Below are positions 33,659 to 41,771 of a stretch of DNA of 64,000 nucleotides, in pieces. The notes beneath the pieces were generated by a model. That model was not told the origin of the DNA, searched no databases, and saw only the letters and a program-made list of their open reading frames with translations. A program made the position numbers and the translations under genes. The stretch is taken from the NCBI RefSeq assembly GCF_026342735.1, contig NZ_JAPEMM010000001.1, positions 6,181,878 to 6,245,877 on the forward strand, given 5' to 3'. Position 1 is the stretch's first letter. Each line of letters begins with the position of its first letter. The stretch is from Streptomyces sp. NBC_00193. GTDB lineage: Bacteria; Actinomycetota; Actinomycetes; Streptomycetales; Streptomycetaceae.

Positions 33659-34297
33659 TCAGGCCCGGTGTGCGCCCGGGGCGGCGAGCCGCTCCGTGAG
33701 GGCCGGCAGCCCGGGGCCGGACAGGAGGGGCAGGGCAGCCACGTCCCGGCCGGTGACCAGGAGGAGGAGCGCCGAGACCGGGCCCTCGACCGTGCCGCTG
33801 GCGCCGGGGCCCGCGAGGTCGTCGGTGCCGGCCGTCCAGTCGCGGTCCGTGGCGGTGAGCCGGAAGCCCGCCAGCCGGCGCCGGGCGCGGAACGGGAAGC
33901 CCATGGACCAGGCCCGCTGCGCCGCGGTCGCCGCCGCTTCGGCCGGCATCGTGCGGGCCCGGCCCAGTGGGACGGCGACGTCCTGCCCGTGCACCAGGAC
34001 GTCGATCAGCGGCTCCAGGCGGGTCACCCCGGGGGCCTTGCGGCGGGATCCGGCCATCGCGCGCAGCCGGGGTGCGAAATCGGCGACCGGGTGTGCGGCC
34101 TCCCGTACGGCCGTGTCGTGGATCATTCGGTCGAAGCTGCCGCGGGCGCGGACCGCGGCGACGAGCGCCGGGAAGACGCCCAGGTGGGCCAGGGTGAGGT
34201 GGGCGGCGACCTCGCGCACCCGCCATCCCGTGCACAGGGACGGGGTCTCCCACTCGGAAGGGCTGAGGTCGTCGAGCAGCCCGGCCAGGGAAAGACG
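33659..34297 (-). pseudogene. 5'-truncated DinB-fold / maleylpyruvate-isomerase-like gene
   Basis: The frame reads from an in-frame TAG (complement of 34298-34300) through LAGLLDDLSPSEWETP, SLCTGWRVREVAAHL and on to a normal C-terminal domain (FRLTATDRDWTAG, VSALLLLVTGRDVAALPLL). SLCTGWRVREVAAHL is the signature of the mycothiol-dependent maleylpyruvate isomerase family, whose N-terminus usually starts some 15-20 residues further upstream. No ATG, GTG or TTG exists in frame between the stop and that signature; the first start codon (34219) would remove it. The 5' end is replaced by a MarR remnant on the other strand. Confidence 0.7.
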
Positions 34298-34552
34298 CTA
34301 GCTGTCGATGGTCCGCCACACGTCGTCGGGGAGCTGGAGCGGGCCGGCTACGTCCACCGCACGCCCGACCCGACCGATGCCCGGGCCCGCCTGGTGCGCA
34401 TCGCGCCCCGGGGCGCGGCCGCCGTGGCCGTCGCGCGGGAGGCGGAGGCCCGGGTCGAGGGGGAGTGGGCCCGCCACCTCGGGGCCGAGGACACCCGGCT
34501 GCTCCGCAGCGCCCTCACCCGCCTCCGCGAGGTCGCCGATCCCTATCGGTGA
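34298..34552 (+). pseudogene. MarR-family regulator, C-terminal remnant
   Basis: The frame ending at 34552 reads DGPPHVVGELERAGYVHRTP, then DARARLVRIAPRGAAAVAVAR and a C-terminal helix (TRLLRSALTRLREVADPY). This is the second half of a MarR protein: recognition helix, beta wing (RTPDPTDARARLV) and dimerisation helix. The N-terminal dimer helices and first HTH helix are missing, and the sequence to the left is a different gene on the opposite strand. The near ATG at 34308 is out of frame. Confidence 0.7.
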
Positions 34553-34704
34553 GCCGGGTGCCGGGCCGGGGTGTCCGGCCCGGGGTGTCCGGGCCGGTGC
34601 GATATGGCATCCGATGGGTCAAGTGCGGTGAAAGGGGCCGGGGTTCCTTCCGGGTGCCCGTGGGCACGGCCGTGGACGTCCGTACGATAGCTTCCGGCCA
34701 TTCC

Positions 34705-34757
34705 GTTTTTCACGGTCCGTCATTCCGGTCCGTCATCCCGGGCCGTCATTCCGCATT
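34705..34757 (+). repeat. Three short direct repeats in promoter region
   Basis: Three near copies of a 14-15-base unit with core ccgtcattcc / ccgtcatccc lie in tandem just before the LamG-domain gene, in an unusually AT-rich leader that ends with ggggggttc as ribosome binding site. They could be an activator site or simple slippage. Confidence 0.5.
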
Positions 34758-34778
34758 CCATATCGAACTGGGGGGTTC

Positions 34779-37508
34779 ATGCGTAGATCCAGAGGGCTGG
34801 CAGCCGCTCTCACCCTGGCCCTGGCCGGCACCTGCACGGCCATGGGCCTCGGCCTCGTCGAGGAGGCCGCGGCCATCACGCCGCCGGTGGCCTTCACCGC
34901 CGACGAACTGCCCACCTGGCAGGTCAACGGTGTCGTCTGGGCCCTCGCCGAAGCGGGCGACCAGGTCTTCGTCGGCGGCACCTTCTCGGCGGTGCGTCCG
35001 CCGGACGGCGCCGCCGGAACCGTGCAGGAGGCGGTGAACTTCGCGACGCTCGACGCCGCGACGGGCGCCCCGACCTCCTGCAAGCTGTCCTTCACCGTGG
35101 GTTCCGGTACCGCCACCGTCCGCGCGCTCGTCCTCTCGCCGGACAAGTCGACGCTGTACGCCGGCGGCTACTTCGGCGCCGTCAACGGCACCGCGGTGTC
35201 CAGCATCGCCGCCATCGACGTGGCGACCTGCACCGTGAAGACCGACTTCCGGCCCGCCTTCGCGGCCACCGTCCGGGCCCTCGCCGTCACCGGCGACACC
35301 GTGTACGCGGGCGGCGACTTCCTCACCGTCGCGGGCCAGCCCCGCGAACGGTTCGCCGCCGTGGACGCGGCCGACGGCACGCTGAAGCCGTTCACCGCGA
35401 ACGCCGACGAGCCGGGCCGCGCCGTCGAGGTCACCCCGGACGGCTCGCACGTGGTCCTCGGCGGTGACTTCTTCACCGTGGGCGGTACGAACAGCCACGC
35501 CCTCGCCGTCGTCGACGCGACGAGCGGCGCCGTCACCAAGGCCTACCCGGGGTTCATCGAGACCAACTCGGTGGTCAAGGACATCGCCACCGACGCGACC
35601 GGCTTCTACACCGCCAACGAGGGAACGGGCGGAGGCGTCTTCGACGGCCGGATCGCCCTGGACCTGAGCGACTTCGGCCAGCGCTGGCGCGACACCTGCC
35701 TCGGGGCGACCCAGGCCGTGCTCCCGTACCAGGACGTGCTCTACAGCGCCTCGCACGCGCACGACTGCTCCGGCATCGGCGAGTTCCCGGACGGCCAGCG
35801 CCACCACCTGCTCGCGCAGCCGACCACCGCGACCGGCAAGCTGGGCTGGGCTCCCGACACCAACGACGGCATCGGCGAGGGCATCGGCCCGCGCGCGATG
35901 GCGGTCGGTTCCAAGGGCGGAGTCCAGTACCTCTGGGTCGGCGGCGAGTTCACCACCGTCAACGGTGCGGCGCAGCAGAGCCTGACGCGCTTCGCCTCCA
36001 CCGGGGACACGGGCGCGCCCAGCGTCCCGGTGGCGAGCGCCGTGAGCTTCAAGCCCGGTGAGGTGCAGGTGCGCTGGCGCACCAGCCTCGACCTGGACGA
36101 CAGCAGGCTCACGTACAAGGTCCACCGCAACGGTTCGGCCACGCCGATCGCCACGGTCGAGGCGGACTCGCTGTTCTTCCGCCGCCCGCAGGCCTCCTGG
36201 ACCGACACCACCGTCACCGCGGGGCAGTCCTACACCTACCGGGTGACCGCCACCGATGCGGCCGGCAACGCCAGCGCCCTGTCGGCGACGGCGAGCGTGA
36301 CGGTGCCGGCCTCGGCCGACGCGTACCCCAGCGCGGTCCGCACGGACGGCGCCCAGCTGTTCTGGCGCTATGACGAGTCGGCCCTGCCCTTCGTCGCGGA
36401 CTCCTCGGACGGCAACCAGAGCGGTGTGCACCTGAACGCCCCCGCCCTGCGCCAGACGCCCGGTGCGGTCACGGGCGCGAGCACGGCCGTCGGCTTCAAC
36501 GGCACGGACACCCAGGTCTACGGGGACAAGCGCCAGAACGTCGGCTCCACCTACAGCATCGAGACCTGGTTCAAGACGAACACCACCACGGGCGGCAAGC
36601 TCATCGGGTTCGGCAACAACCAGGCCCGCGGCAGCAGTCAGTACGACAAGCACATCTACATGACCAATGACGGCCGGCTCGTCTACGGCGTCTACAGCGG
36701 CGGGACCCACACCGTCACGACCGCAGCCGCGTACAACGACAACCAGTGGCACCACGTCGTCGCGACCCAGGGTCCGGGCGGCATGACCCTGTACGTGGAC
36801 GGCGCCCAGAAGGGCACGCTGGGCTTCACCGCGCACGAGAACTTCGCCGGTTACTGGCACGTGGGCGGCGACAGCCTCGGCGGCTGGCCGGACCGTCCGG
36901 TCAGCGAGTACTGGGCGGGCCGGCTGGACGAGACCGCCGTCTACCCGACGGTCCTGAGCGCGGCCCAGGTGCAGAACCACCACACCCTGGCCTCCGCCCC
37001 GGCCGACTCGGTCGTCGAGGTCCAGGCCGCGGAGGACACGTACGCCAACGCGGGCGCCCCGAGCACCAATTACGGGACCTCCGGCTCGCTCGCGGTCCGC
37101 GGAACCTCGTTCTACGCGAGCTACCTGCGGTTCAACCTGCCCGCGGCACCCGCCGGCACGGTGCTCAAGTCGGCCACGCTGAGCGTGAAGACCAGCACGA
37201 TGGCCGGCGCCGGTACGACGGACACGGTGTCCGTGCTCCCGGTCACCGGCTCCTGGACGGAGGCCGGGACCACGTACGCCAACCGCCCGGCGCTCGGCAG
37301 CCCGGCGCTCGGCAGCTTCGCGGGCGTCCCGGACGGCTCGGCCGTCCAGACGACCGGCCTGGACAAGGCCACCGTCGCCGGAGCGCTCGGCAGCGCGTAC
37401 AGCCTGGCGCTGAGCAGCGCCGGTACGGACGCCCTGTGGCTGTGGTCCTCGGAGGCCGCGGCCAACGAGGGCGGCCCGAAGCTGTCGCTCACCTTCGGCG
37501 CGCCGTAG
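34779..37508 (+). CDS. Large secreted protein: beta-propeller-like, FN3, LamG and DNRLRE-type domains
   Basis: 909 residues with a Sec signal peptide (MRRSRGLAAALTLALAG...). Domains in order: a propeller-like region of repeated VFVGGTFSAV, LYAGGYFGAVNG, VYAGGDFLTVAG and VVLGGDFFTVGG blades (about 45-420); a fibronectin type III domain (about 425-510); a concanavalin-like LamG domain (about 520-740) with NDNQWHHVVATQ and GPGGMTLYVDGAQ; and a C-terminal DNRLRE/CBM96-like beta sandwich (about 745-909). This is an extracellular, probably carbohydrate-binding protein without a clear catalytic motif. Monocistronic, with its own terminator at 37528. Confidence 0.85.
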   Translation: MRRSRGLAAALTLALAGTCTAMGLGLVEEAAAITPPVAFTADELPTWQVNGVVWALAEAGDQVFVGGTFSAVRPPDGAAGTVQEAVNFATLDAATGAPTSCKLSFTVGSGTATVRALVLSPDKSTLYAGGYFGAVNGTAVSSIAAIDVATCTVKTDFRPAFAATVRALAVTGDTVYAGGDFLTVAGQPRERFAAVDAADGTLKPFTANADEPGRAVEVTPDGSHVVLGGDFFTVGGTNSHALAVVDATSGAVTKAYPGFIETNSVVKDIATDATGFYTANEGTGGGVFDGRIALDLSDFGQRWRDTCLGATQAVLPYQDVLYSASHAHDCSGIGEFPDGQRHHLLAQPTTATGKLGWAPDTNDGIGEGIGPRAMAVGSKGGVQYLWVGGEFTTVNGAAQQSLTRFASTGDTGAPSVPVASAVSFKPGEVQVRWRTSLDLDDSRLTYKVHRNGSATPIATVEADSLFFRRPQASWTDTTVTAGQSYTYRVTATDAAGNASALSATASVTVPASADAYPSAVRTDGAQLFWRYDESALPFVADSSDGNQSGVHLNAPALRQTPGAVTGASTAVGFNGTDTQVYGDKRQNVGSTYSIETWFKTNTTTGGKLIGFGNNQARGSSQYDKHIYMTNDGRLVYGVYSGGTHTVTTAAAYNDNQWHHVVATQGPGGMTLYVDGAQKGTLGFTAHENFAGYWHVGGDSLGGWPDRPVSEYWAGRLDETAVYPTVLSAAQVQNHHTLASAPADSVVEVQAAEDTYANAGAPSTNYGTSGSLAVRGTSFYASYLRFNLPAAPAGTVLKSATLSVKTSTMAGAGTTDTVSVLPVTGSWTEAGTTYANRPALGSPALGSFAGVPDGSAVQTTGLDKATVAGALGSAYSLALSSAGTDALWLWSSEAAANEGGPKLSLTFGAP

Positions 37509-37527
37509 CAGGACCGGGTCCTACGTG

Positions 37528-37561
37528 CGGCGGCCGGTGCGGATGGTGCGCCCGGCCGCCG
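37528..37561. terminator. Bidirectional hairpin terminator
   Basis: cggcggccgg (37528-37537) and ccggccgccg (37552-37561) pair perfectly across a 14-base loop between the convergent stops at 37508 and 37593. Confidence 0.75.
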
Positions 37562-37592
37562 TCGCGGTTTCCCGGAGCGGTTCCAAGGCCCC

Positions 37593-37910
37593 CTAGTCCC
37601 GGCCGGCGTGGTGGACGTGCGCCAGGATCTGCCGGAGCAGGGCGGCGACGTGCGCGTCGTGGAGTTCGTAGATCACGCTGCGCCCGTCGCGGCGGCCGGT
37701 CACCAGGTCGAGGTGGCGCAGGAGCCGCAGATGGTTCGAGACGGTGGGCTGGCCGAGGTCGAGTGCCTCGGCCAGCTCGCCGACCGAGCAGGGGGCGTGC
37801 AGCAGGCGGGCGAGGATGCGGATCCGGGCCGGGGAGGCCAGGCCCTGCAGGACCTCGGCCACGGCGGCGGCGTCCGGTTCGGTGAGCGGTTCCGGTTGCA
37901 TGCCGGTCAC
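37593..37910 (-). CDS. ArsR/SmtB-family metal sensor with alpha-5 DxH...HxxH site
   Basis: 105 residues with a winged HTH (CSVGELAEALDLGQPTVSNHL, given in part: VGELAEALDLGQPTVSNHL). The last helix has Asp85, His87, His98 and His101; this D-x-H-x10-H-x2-H spacing is the alpha-5 metal site of SmtB, CzrA and NmtR sensors. The alpha-3 Cys pair of ArsR/CadC types is not present (only one Cys). The divergently placed P1B-4 ATPase is the obvious target, as in the NmtR-CtpJ pair of mycobacteria. The start is GTG 37910 or ATG 37901; neither has a clear ribosome binding site, so a leaderless transcript is possible. Confidence 0.9.
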   Translation of the reverse strand: MTGMQPEPLTEPDAAAVAEVLQGLASPARIRILARLLHAPCSVGELAEALDLGQPTVSNHLRLLRHLDLVTGRRDGRSVIYELHDAHVAALLRQILAHVHHAGRD

Positions 37911-37929
37911 TTTAGATCAGTACATCAAG

Positions 37930-37964
37930 ACATCAGCAGATCAGCAGATCGGCAGATCAGGACG
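37930..37964. repeat. Short tandem repeats of a cagatc unit in the ArsR promoter
   Basis: Three near copies of an 8-9-base unit (core agcagatc / ggcagatc) run in tandem between the divergent ArsR and ATPase starts. This is much more A/T-containing than its surroundings. It may contribute to regulator binding or be replication slippage. Confidence 0.4.
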
Positions 37965-37982
37965 TCTCCAGGTTCATATATT

Positions 37983-38002
37983 TCAACATGCTGATATGTT
38001 GA
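37983..38002. promoter_or_regulatory. SmtB-type operator candidate before the ATPase
   Basis: tcaacat and atgttga are perfect inverted half-sites with a six-base spacer, ending 4 bases before the ATPase ATG and overlapping its ribosome binding region. The half-site spacing and A/T content suit ArsR/SmtB operators. Metal binding by the neighbouring ArsR would release it. Confidence 0.65.
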
Positions 38003-38006
38003 TGTC

Positions 38007-40019
38007 ATGACCGAAGCCGAGAACGCGACGACGGACGGTGGTGTGACCACCCACCGCCACGCATTCCTGGGCGAGCGCGCGGAGCTGGTCAGCGCCCTGC
38101 TCGCCCTCACCGTCTACCTCACGGGCCTGACCCTCCAGCTCACCGGCCACGGAGGCCCCGTACCGCAGGCCCTGTTCATCGCGGCGTACGCCTTCGGCGG
38201 GTTCTTCACCCTCCGCGAGGCCCTCCTCGCCGTACGCGGCGGCCGCTTCCAGGTCGACTTCCTCATGCTCGTCGCCGCGGCCGGCGCCGCCGCGATCGGG
38301 CGCTGGGAGGAGGGCGCCGTCCTGCTCGTCCTGTTCAGCCTCGGCCACGCCCTGGAGGGCTACGCCATGGGCCGGGCCCGCCGCTCCATCGAGGCGCTCG
38401 GCGCTCTGGCCCCGCGTACCGCCCTGGTGCGCCGGGGCGCGGGGGCGCCGGTGGAGGTCCCGGTCGAGGAGCTGGCCGTGGGGGACACCGTCGTCGTCCG
38501 CCCCCACACCCGGGTGCCGGCCGACGGCTTCGTCGCCGCCGGCACCGGCAGCGTCGACCAGTCGCCCATCACCGGCGAGAGCGTCCCCGCGGACAAGGTC
38601 CCCGTCGCCGACCGGGCCGCCGCCCTCGCCGACCCGGGCGCGGCCGGTCCGGAGAGCCGCGTCTACGCCGGCACGGTCAACGGATCCGGCGCCCTCGACA
38701 TCGCCGTCACCCGCCTCGCCGGGGAAAACACCCTGGCCAGGGTCGTCAAGCTGGTCCAGGACGCCGAGGAGCGCACCTCGCCGACCCAGCGGTTCACCGA
38801 GCGGTTCACGAAGTTCTTCGTACCGGGCGTCCTCGTACTCGTCGCCGTGCTGCTCGCCGCCGGGGCGCTCACCGGCGAGCCCTTCGCCGACACCTTCTAC
38901 CGGGCCATGGCCGTCCTCGTCGCCGCCAGCCCCTGCGCCCTGGCCATCGCCACCCCGGCCGCCGTGCTCAGCGCCGTGGGCCGGGCGGCGCGCGGGGGAG
39001 TCCTGGTCAAGGGCGGGGCGCCGCTGGAGGAGTTCGGCCGGCTGCGGACCATCGCCTTCGACAAGACCGGCACCCTGACCGAGGGCCGGCCCCGCCTCAC
39101 CGAGATCGAGCCCGTCCACGCCGCCGGGCGCGAGGAGCTGCTGCGCACCGCCGTCGCCGCGCAGCGCCTGAGCGACCATCCCCTCGCACAGGCCGTGGTC
39201 CGCGACGGCGCGGGACTCGTGCAGGCGGCCGCCGTTTCCGCGGCCGCAGTCTCCGAAGCAGCCCCGTCCGAGGCCAGGAACCTGCGTGCCCTCGTCGGTC
39301 TCGGGATCGTCGCCGAGCTCGACGGGGAGGACGTCCACATCGGCAGCCTCGCCTACGCCGACACCCTCGCGGGCCCGCCCGTACCGGCCCGGCTCCGCGC
39401 CCGTACGGAGGAACTCGCCCGGACCGGCCGCACCACCATGCTGGTCCGCCGGGGCGACCGCTGGCTCGGCACGCTCGGCCTGATGGACGCCCCGCGCCCC
39501 GAGGCCGCCGCAGCGGTGGCCGCCCTGCGCGGGCTCGGCGTGCAGCGGACCGTGATGCTGTCCGGCGACGACCAGCGGGTGGCCGACGCGGTGGGCCGCG
39601 CGGTCGGCATGGACGAGGTCCGGGGCGGCCTGCTGCCCGAGGGCAAGGTCGCCGAGGTGACCCGGCTGCGCCGCACGGCCCGTACGGCGATGATCGGCGA
39701 CGGCGTGAACGACGCCCCGGCCATGGCCGGCGCCACCGTCGGCGTGGCGATGGGCGCGGCCGGCTCGGCCGTGGCGCTGGAGACGGCGGACATCGCGCTG
39801 ATGTCCGACGACCTGCGCCGGCTCCCCTTCATCACCGGCCTCAGCCGCCGCGCGAGCCGCATCATCCGCCAGAACCTCTGGCTGAGCCTCGGCATCGTCG
39901 CGGTGCTCGTCCCGGCCACCGCCCTGGGCCTCGGCATCGGCCCGGCGGTCCTGGTCCACGAGGGTTCCACCCTCGTGGTCGTCGCCAACGCGCTGCGCCT
40001 GCTGCGCTACGCGGACTGA
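38007..40019 (+). CDS. P1B-4-type heavy-metal translocating P-type ATPase
   Basis: 670 residues. TGES at 189-192, SPC at 308-310 in the metal-binding helix, phosphorylation motif DKTGT at 352-356, the HP pair at 391-392, GDGVNDAP starting at 564 and HEGST at 651-655. The SPC plus HEGST combination defines the P1B-4 group (Co, Ni, Fe or Zn export; CoaT, CtpD, CtpJ). There is no N-terminal metal-binding domain, only a short tail with HRH, which also fits P1B-4. Six to eight membrane helices. Start ATG 38007 lies directly after an inverted repeat. Regulated by the divergent ArsR sensor by inference. Confidence 0.93.
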   Translation: MTEAENATTDGGVTTHRHAFLGERAELVSALLALTVYLTGLTLQLTGHGGPVPQALFIAAYAFGGFFTLREALLAVRGGRFQVDFLMLVAAAGAAAIGRWEEGAVLLVLFSLGHALEGYAMGRARRSIEALGALAPRTALVRRGAGAPVEVPVEELAVGDTVVVRPHTRVPADGFVAAGTGSVDQSPITGESVPADKVPVADRAAALADPGAAGPESRVYAGTVNGSGALDIAVTRLAGENTLARVVKLVQDAEERTSPTQRFTERFTKFFVPGVLVLVAVLLAAGALTGEPFADTFYRAMAVLVAASPCALAIATPAAVLSAVGRAARGGVLVKGGAPLEEFGRLRTIAFDKTGTLTEGRPRLTEIEPVHAAGREELLRTAVAAQRLSDHPLAQAVVRDGAGLVQAAAVSAAAVSEAAPSEARNLRALVGLGIVAELDGEDVHIGSLAYADTLAGPPVPARLRARTEELARTGRTTMLVRRGDRWLGTLGLMDAPRPEAAAAVAALRGLGVQRTVMLSGDDQRVADAVGRAVGMDEVRGGLLPEGKVAEVTRLRRTARTAMIGDGVNDAPAMAGATVGVAMGAAGSAVALETADIALMSDDLRRLPFITGLSRRASRIIRQNLWLSLGIVAVLVPATALGLGIGPAVLVHEGSTLVVVANALRLLRYAD

Positions 40020-40020
40020 G

Positions 40021-40461
40021 CTACGCCGACTGAGCCGCGGCCGTGAACGCGTAGTCGAAGGCGTACTCCACCGAGGTGTCGCCGTAGCGGTGGGCGAAGG
40101 AGCCGGAGCCGCCGAGACCGGTCAGGCCGCCGGTGCCCGAGCCGGGGACCACGGTGAAGCTGCAGTGGGTGCCGGTGGCGTCGAAGGTGCCGCGTTCCTC
40201 CAGGACGAAGGCGCCTTCGCGGCCGTCGACGGTGCCGGTGACCAGCTCCATGCCGGTGAAGGTGCCGGTGCTGTCCCCCGTGTAGGCCACGGTGTAGGCG
40301 CAGGTGGTCGCGGGGGCGGTGAGGGCGCCGGTGAAGGCGTTGGTGACCGTGGCACGGGCCAGGCGGGGGAAGACGCCTTCCGGGCCGACCGGGTGCTCCT
40401 CCCAGTCCTTGAAGGTGAAACCGTTGGGCGTGAGGGTGGGCGTGGGGGTGGGCGTGGACAC
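40021..40461 (-). CDS. DUF3224-domain protein
   Basis: 146 residues, a small beta-barrel-like protein: FKDWEEHPVG near the start, ATVTNAFTGAL, YTGDSTGTFTGMELVTG, and FDATGTHCSFTVVPGSGTGG, then a FAHRYGDTSVEYAFDYAF-like end, all in line with DUF3224. GTG 40461 has aggagg upstream; the longer frame is Arg/Thr filler. Its promoter is shared with the divergent WYL regulator, which is the likely regulator. DUF3224 proteins are small and of unknown activity, sometimes linked to stress. It stops one base from the ATPase stop region (40019). Confidence 0.85.
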   Translation of the reverse strand: MSTPTPTPTLTPNGFTFKDWEEHPVGPEGVFPRLARATVTNAFTGALTAPATTCAYTVAYTGDSTGTFTGMELVTGTVDGREGAFVLEERGTFDATGTHCSFTVVPGSGTGGLTGLGGSGSFAHRYGDTSVEYAFDYAFTAAAQSA

Positions 40462-40547
40462 GGGGGCCTCCTGGTGCAGGCGGGTTTGGTGTTCGGTGTT
40501 CGGTGTTCGGCGGGCTGTCGGCCCGTCTGTGCACAGCCTGGTCCGCG

Positions 40548-40570
40548 TACCTGACATCTCCTGTCAGGTA
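40548..40570. promoter_or_regulatory. 9-5-9 inverted repeat between DUF3224 and WYL genes
   Basis: tacctgaca and tgtcaggta are perfect complements with a five-base spacer. The right arm ends at the first possible ATG of the WYL gene, so occupancy would affect both divergent promoters. It is the obvious operator for the WYL/YafY-type protein. Confidence 0.65.
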
Positions 40571-40587
40571 TGCCGGACAATGACCGC

Positions 40588-41610
40588 ATGCGCGCCGACC
40601 GGCTCCTCTCCCTCCTCCTGCTGCTCCAGAACCGCGGCCGGATGACCGCCCCCGAGCTCGCCGCCGAACTGGAGGTCTCCGTCCGCACCGTGTACCGGGA
40701 CGTCGAGGCGCTCGGCGCCTCCGGCATCCCCGTCCACGCGGACCGTGGGCCGGCCGGCGGATTCCGGCTCGTCGACGGTTACCGGACCCGGCTCACCGGC
40801 CTCACCGACGTCCAGGCCGGCTCCCTGTTCCTCGCCGGCGCCCCCGGCCCCGCCCGGGACCTCGGCCTCGGCGCGGACCTCACCGCCGCGCAGCTGAAAC
40901 TCGAGGCCGCCCTCCCCGCCGAACTCGCCGTCCGGGCCCGCCGGATCCAGCAGCGCTTCCACCTCGACGCGCCGGCCTGGTTCCGGGACGCCGATCCCGT
41001 ACCGCACCTCGCGCAGATCGCCGAGGCGGTGTGGGAGCAGCGGATCCTGAAGACCCACTACCGCCGCTGGAGCGGAGCCGTCCACCGGGCGCTGTGGCCG
41101 CTCGGACTCGTCCTCAAAGGCGGCATCTGGTACCTGGTCGCCCGGGCCGCGGAGGCGGAGGCCGGTGAAGCCGGGGCCGGGGGGCTCCCGGCCGCCCCCG
41201 GGAACACCGAGGGCGCCGTGCGGACCTACCGGGTGGGGAGGTTCCTCGCCGTGGACACCCCGGGCGAGCGGTTCGAACGCCCCGAGGGGTTCGAACTCGC
41301 CGCGTACTGGGAGGAGTCCGCCCGCCGCCTGGAGGCGGCCACGCGCCGTCAGACCGCCTCCGTACGGCTCTCCCCGCGCGCCCGGCGCCTGCTGCCGATG
41401 TGGTTCGGGGCGGCGGGCGTCCGCGCCCTCGCCACCGCGGGACCGCCGGACGCGGAAGGCTGGGTGGGCGTGGAACTCGCCGTCGAGTCCGGTTCCGTGG
41501 CCGTCGGCGACCTGCTCCGCCTCGGCGCGGAGGCCGAGGTCCTCGGACCGCCGGAGCTGCGCCGGGCCCTCGCGGACACGGTGGCCGAACTGGCCGGGCG
41601 CTACAGGTGA
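40588..41610 (+). CDS. WYL-domain YafY-type transcriptional regulator
   Basis: 340 residues from MRADRLLSLL; an ATG at 40570 would add six residues and coincide with the operator. The N-terminal HTH_11 winged helix (MTAPELAAELEVSVRTVYRDVEAL, given in part) is followed by a WYL domain (HYRRWSG, VLKGGIWYLVAR) and a WCX-like C-terminal part (LSPRARRLLP, EVLGPPELRRAL). No ribosome binding site is visible, so the transcript may be leaderless. It probably represses or activates the divergent DUF3224 gene. Confidence 0.9.
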   Translation: MRADRLLSLLLLLQNRGRMTAPELAAELEVSVRTVYRDVEALGASGIPVHADRGPAGGFRLVDGYRTRLTGLTDVQAGSLFLAGAPGPARDLGLGADLTAAQLKLEAALPAELAVRARRIQQRFHLDAPAWFRDADPVPHLAQIAEAVWEQRILKTHYRRWSGAVHRALWPLGLVLKGGIWYLVARAAEAEAGEAGAGGLPAAPGNTEGAVRTYRVGRFLAVDTPGERFERPEGFELAAYWEESARRLEAATRRQTASVRLSPRARRLLPMWFGAAGVRALATAGPPDAEGWVGVELAVESGSVAVGDLLRLGAEAEVLGPPELRRALADTVAELAGRYR

Positions 41611-41771
41611 GAGCACCCAAGAACAGCCGGGAACCGGCGAGAGCGGGTGGGAAACCGGTTGCGCCCGGCCGGTGGCCCGGCGAAGATCCACGGCATGACG
41701 ACACGAAAGGGCGTTCTGCGCCCGGGGCTTTGATCCCCCGACCGCCGGGTCCCGAGGGCCCGGCCGACTGT

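Noticed and set aside
34308..34552. Intact small MarR gene starting at ATG 34308
   Set aside because: That ATG is out of frame with the MarR-like reading; the in-frame sequence has no start and the N-terminal half is missing.
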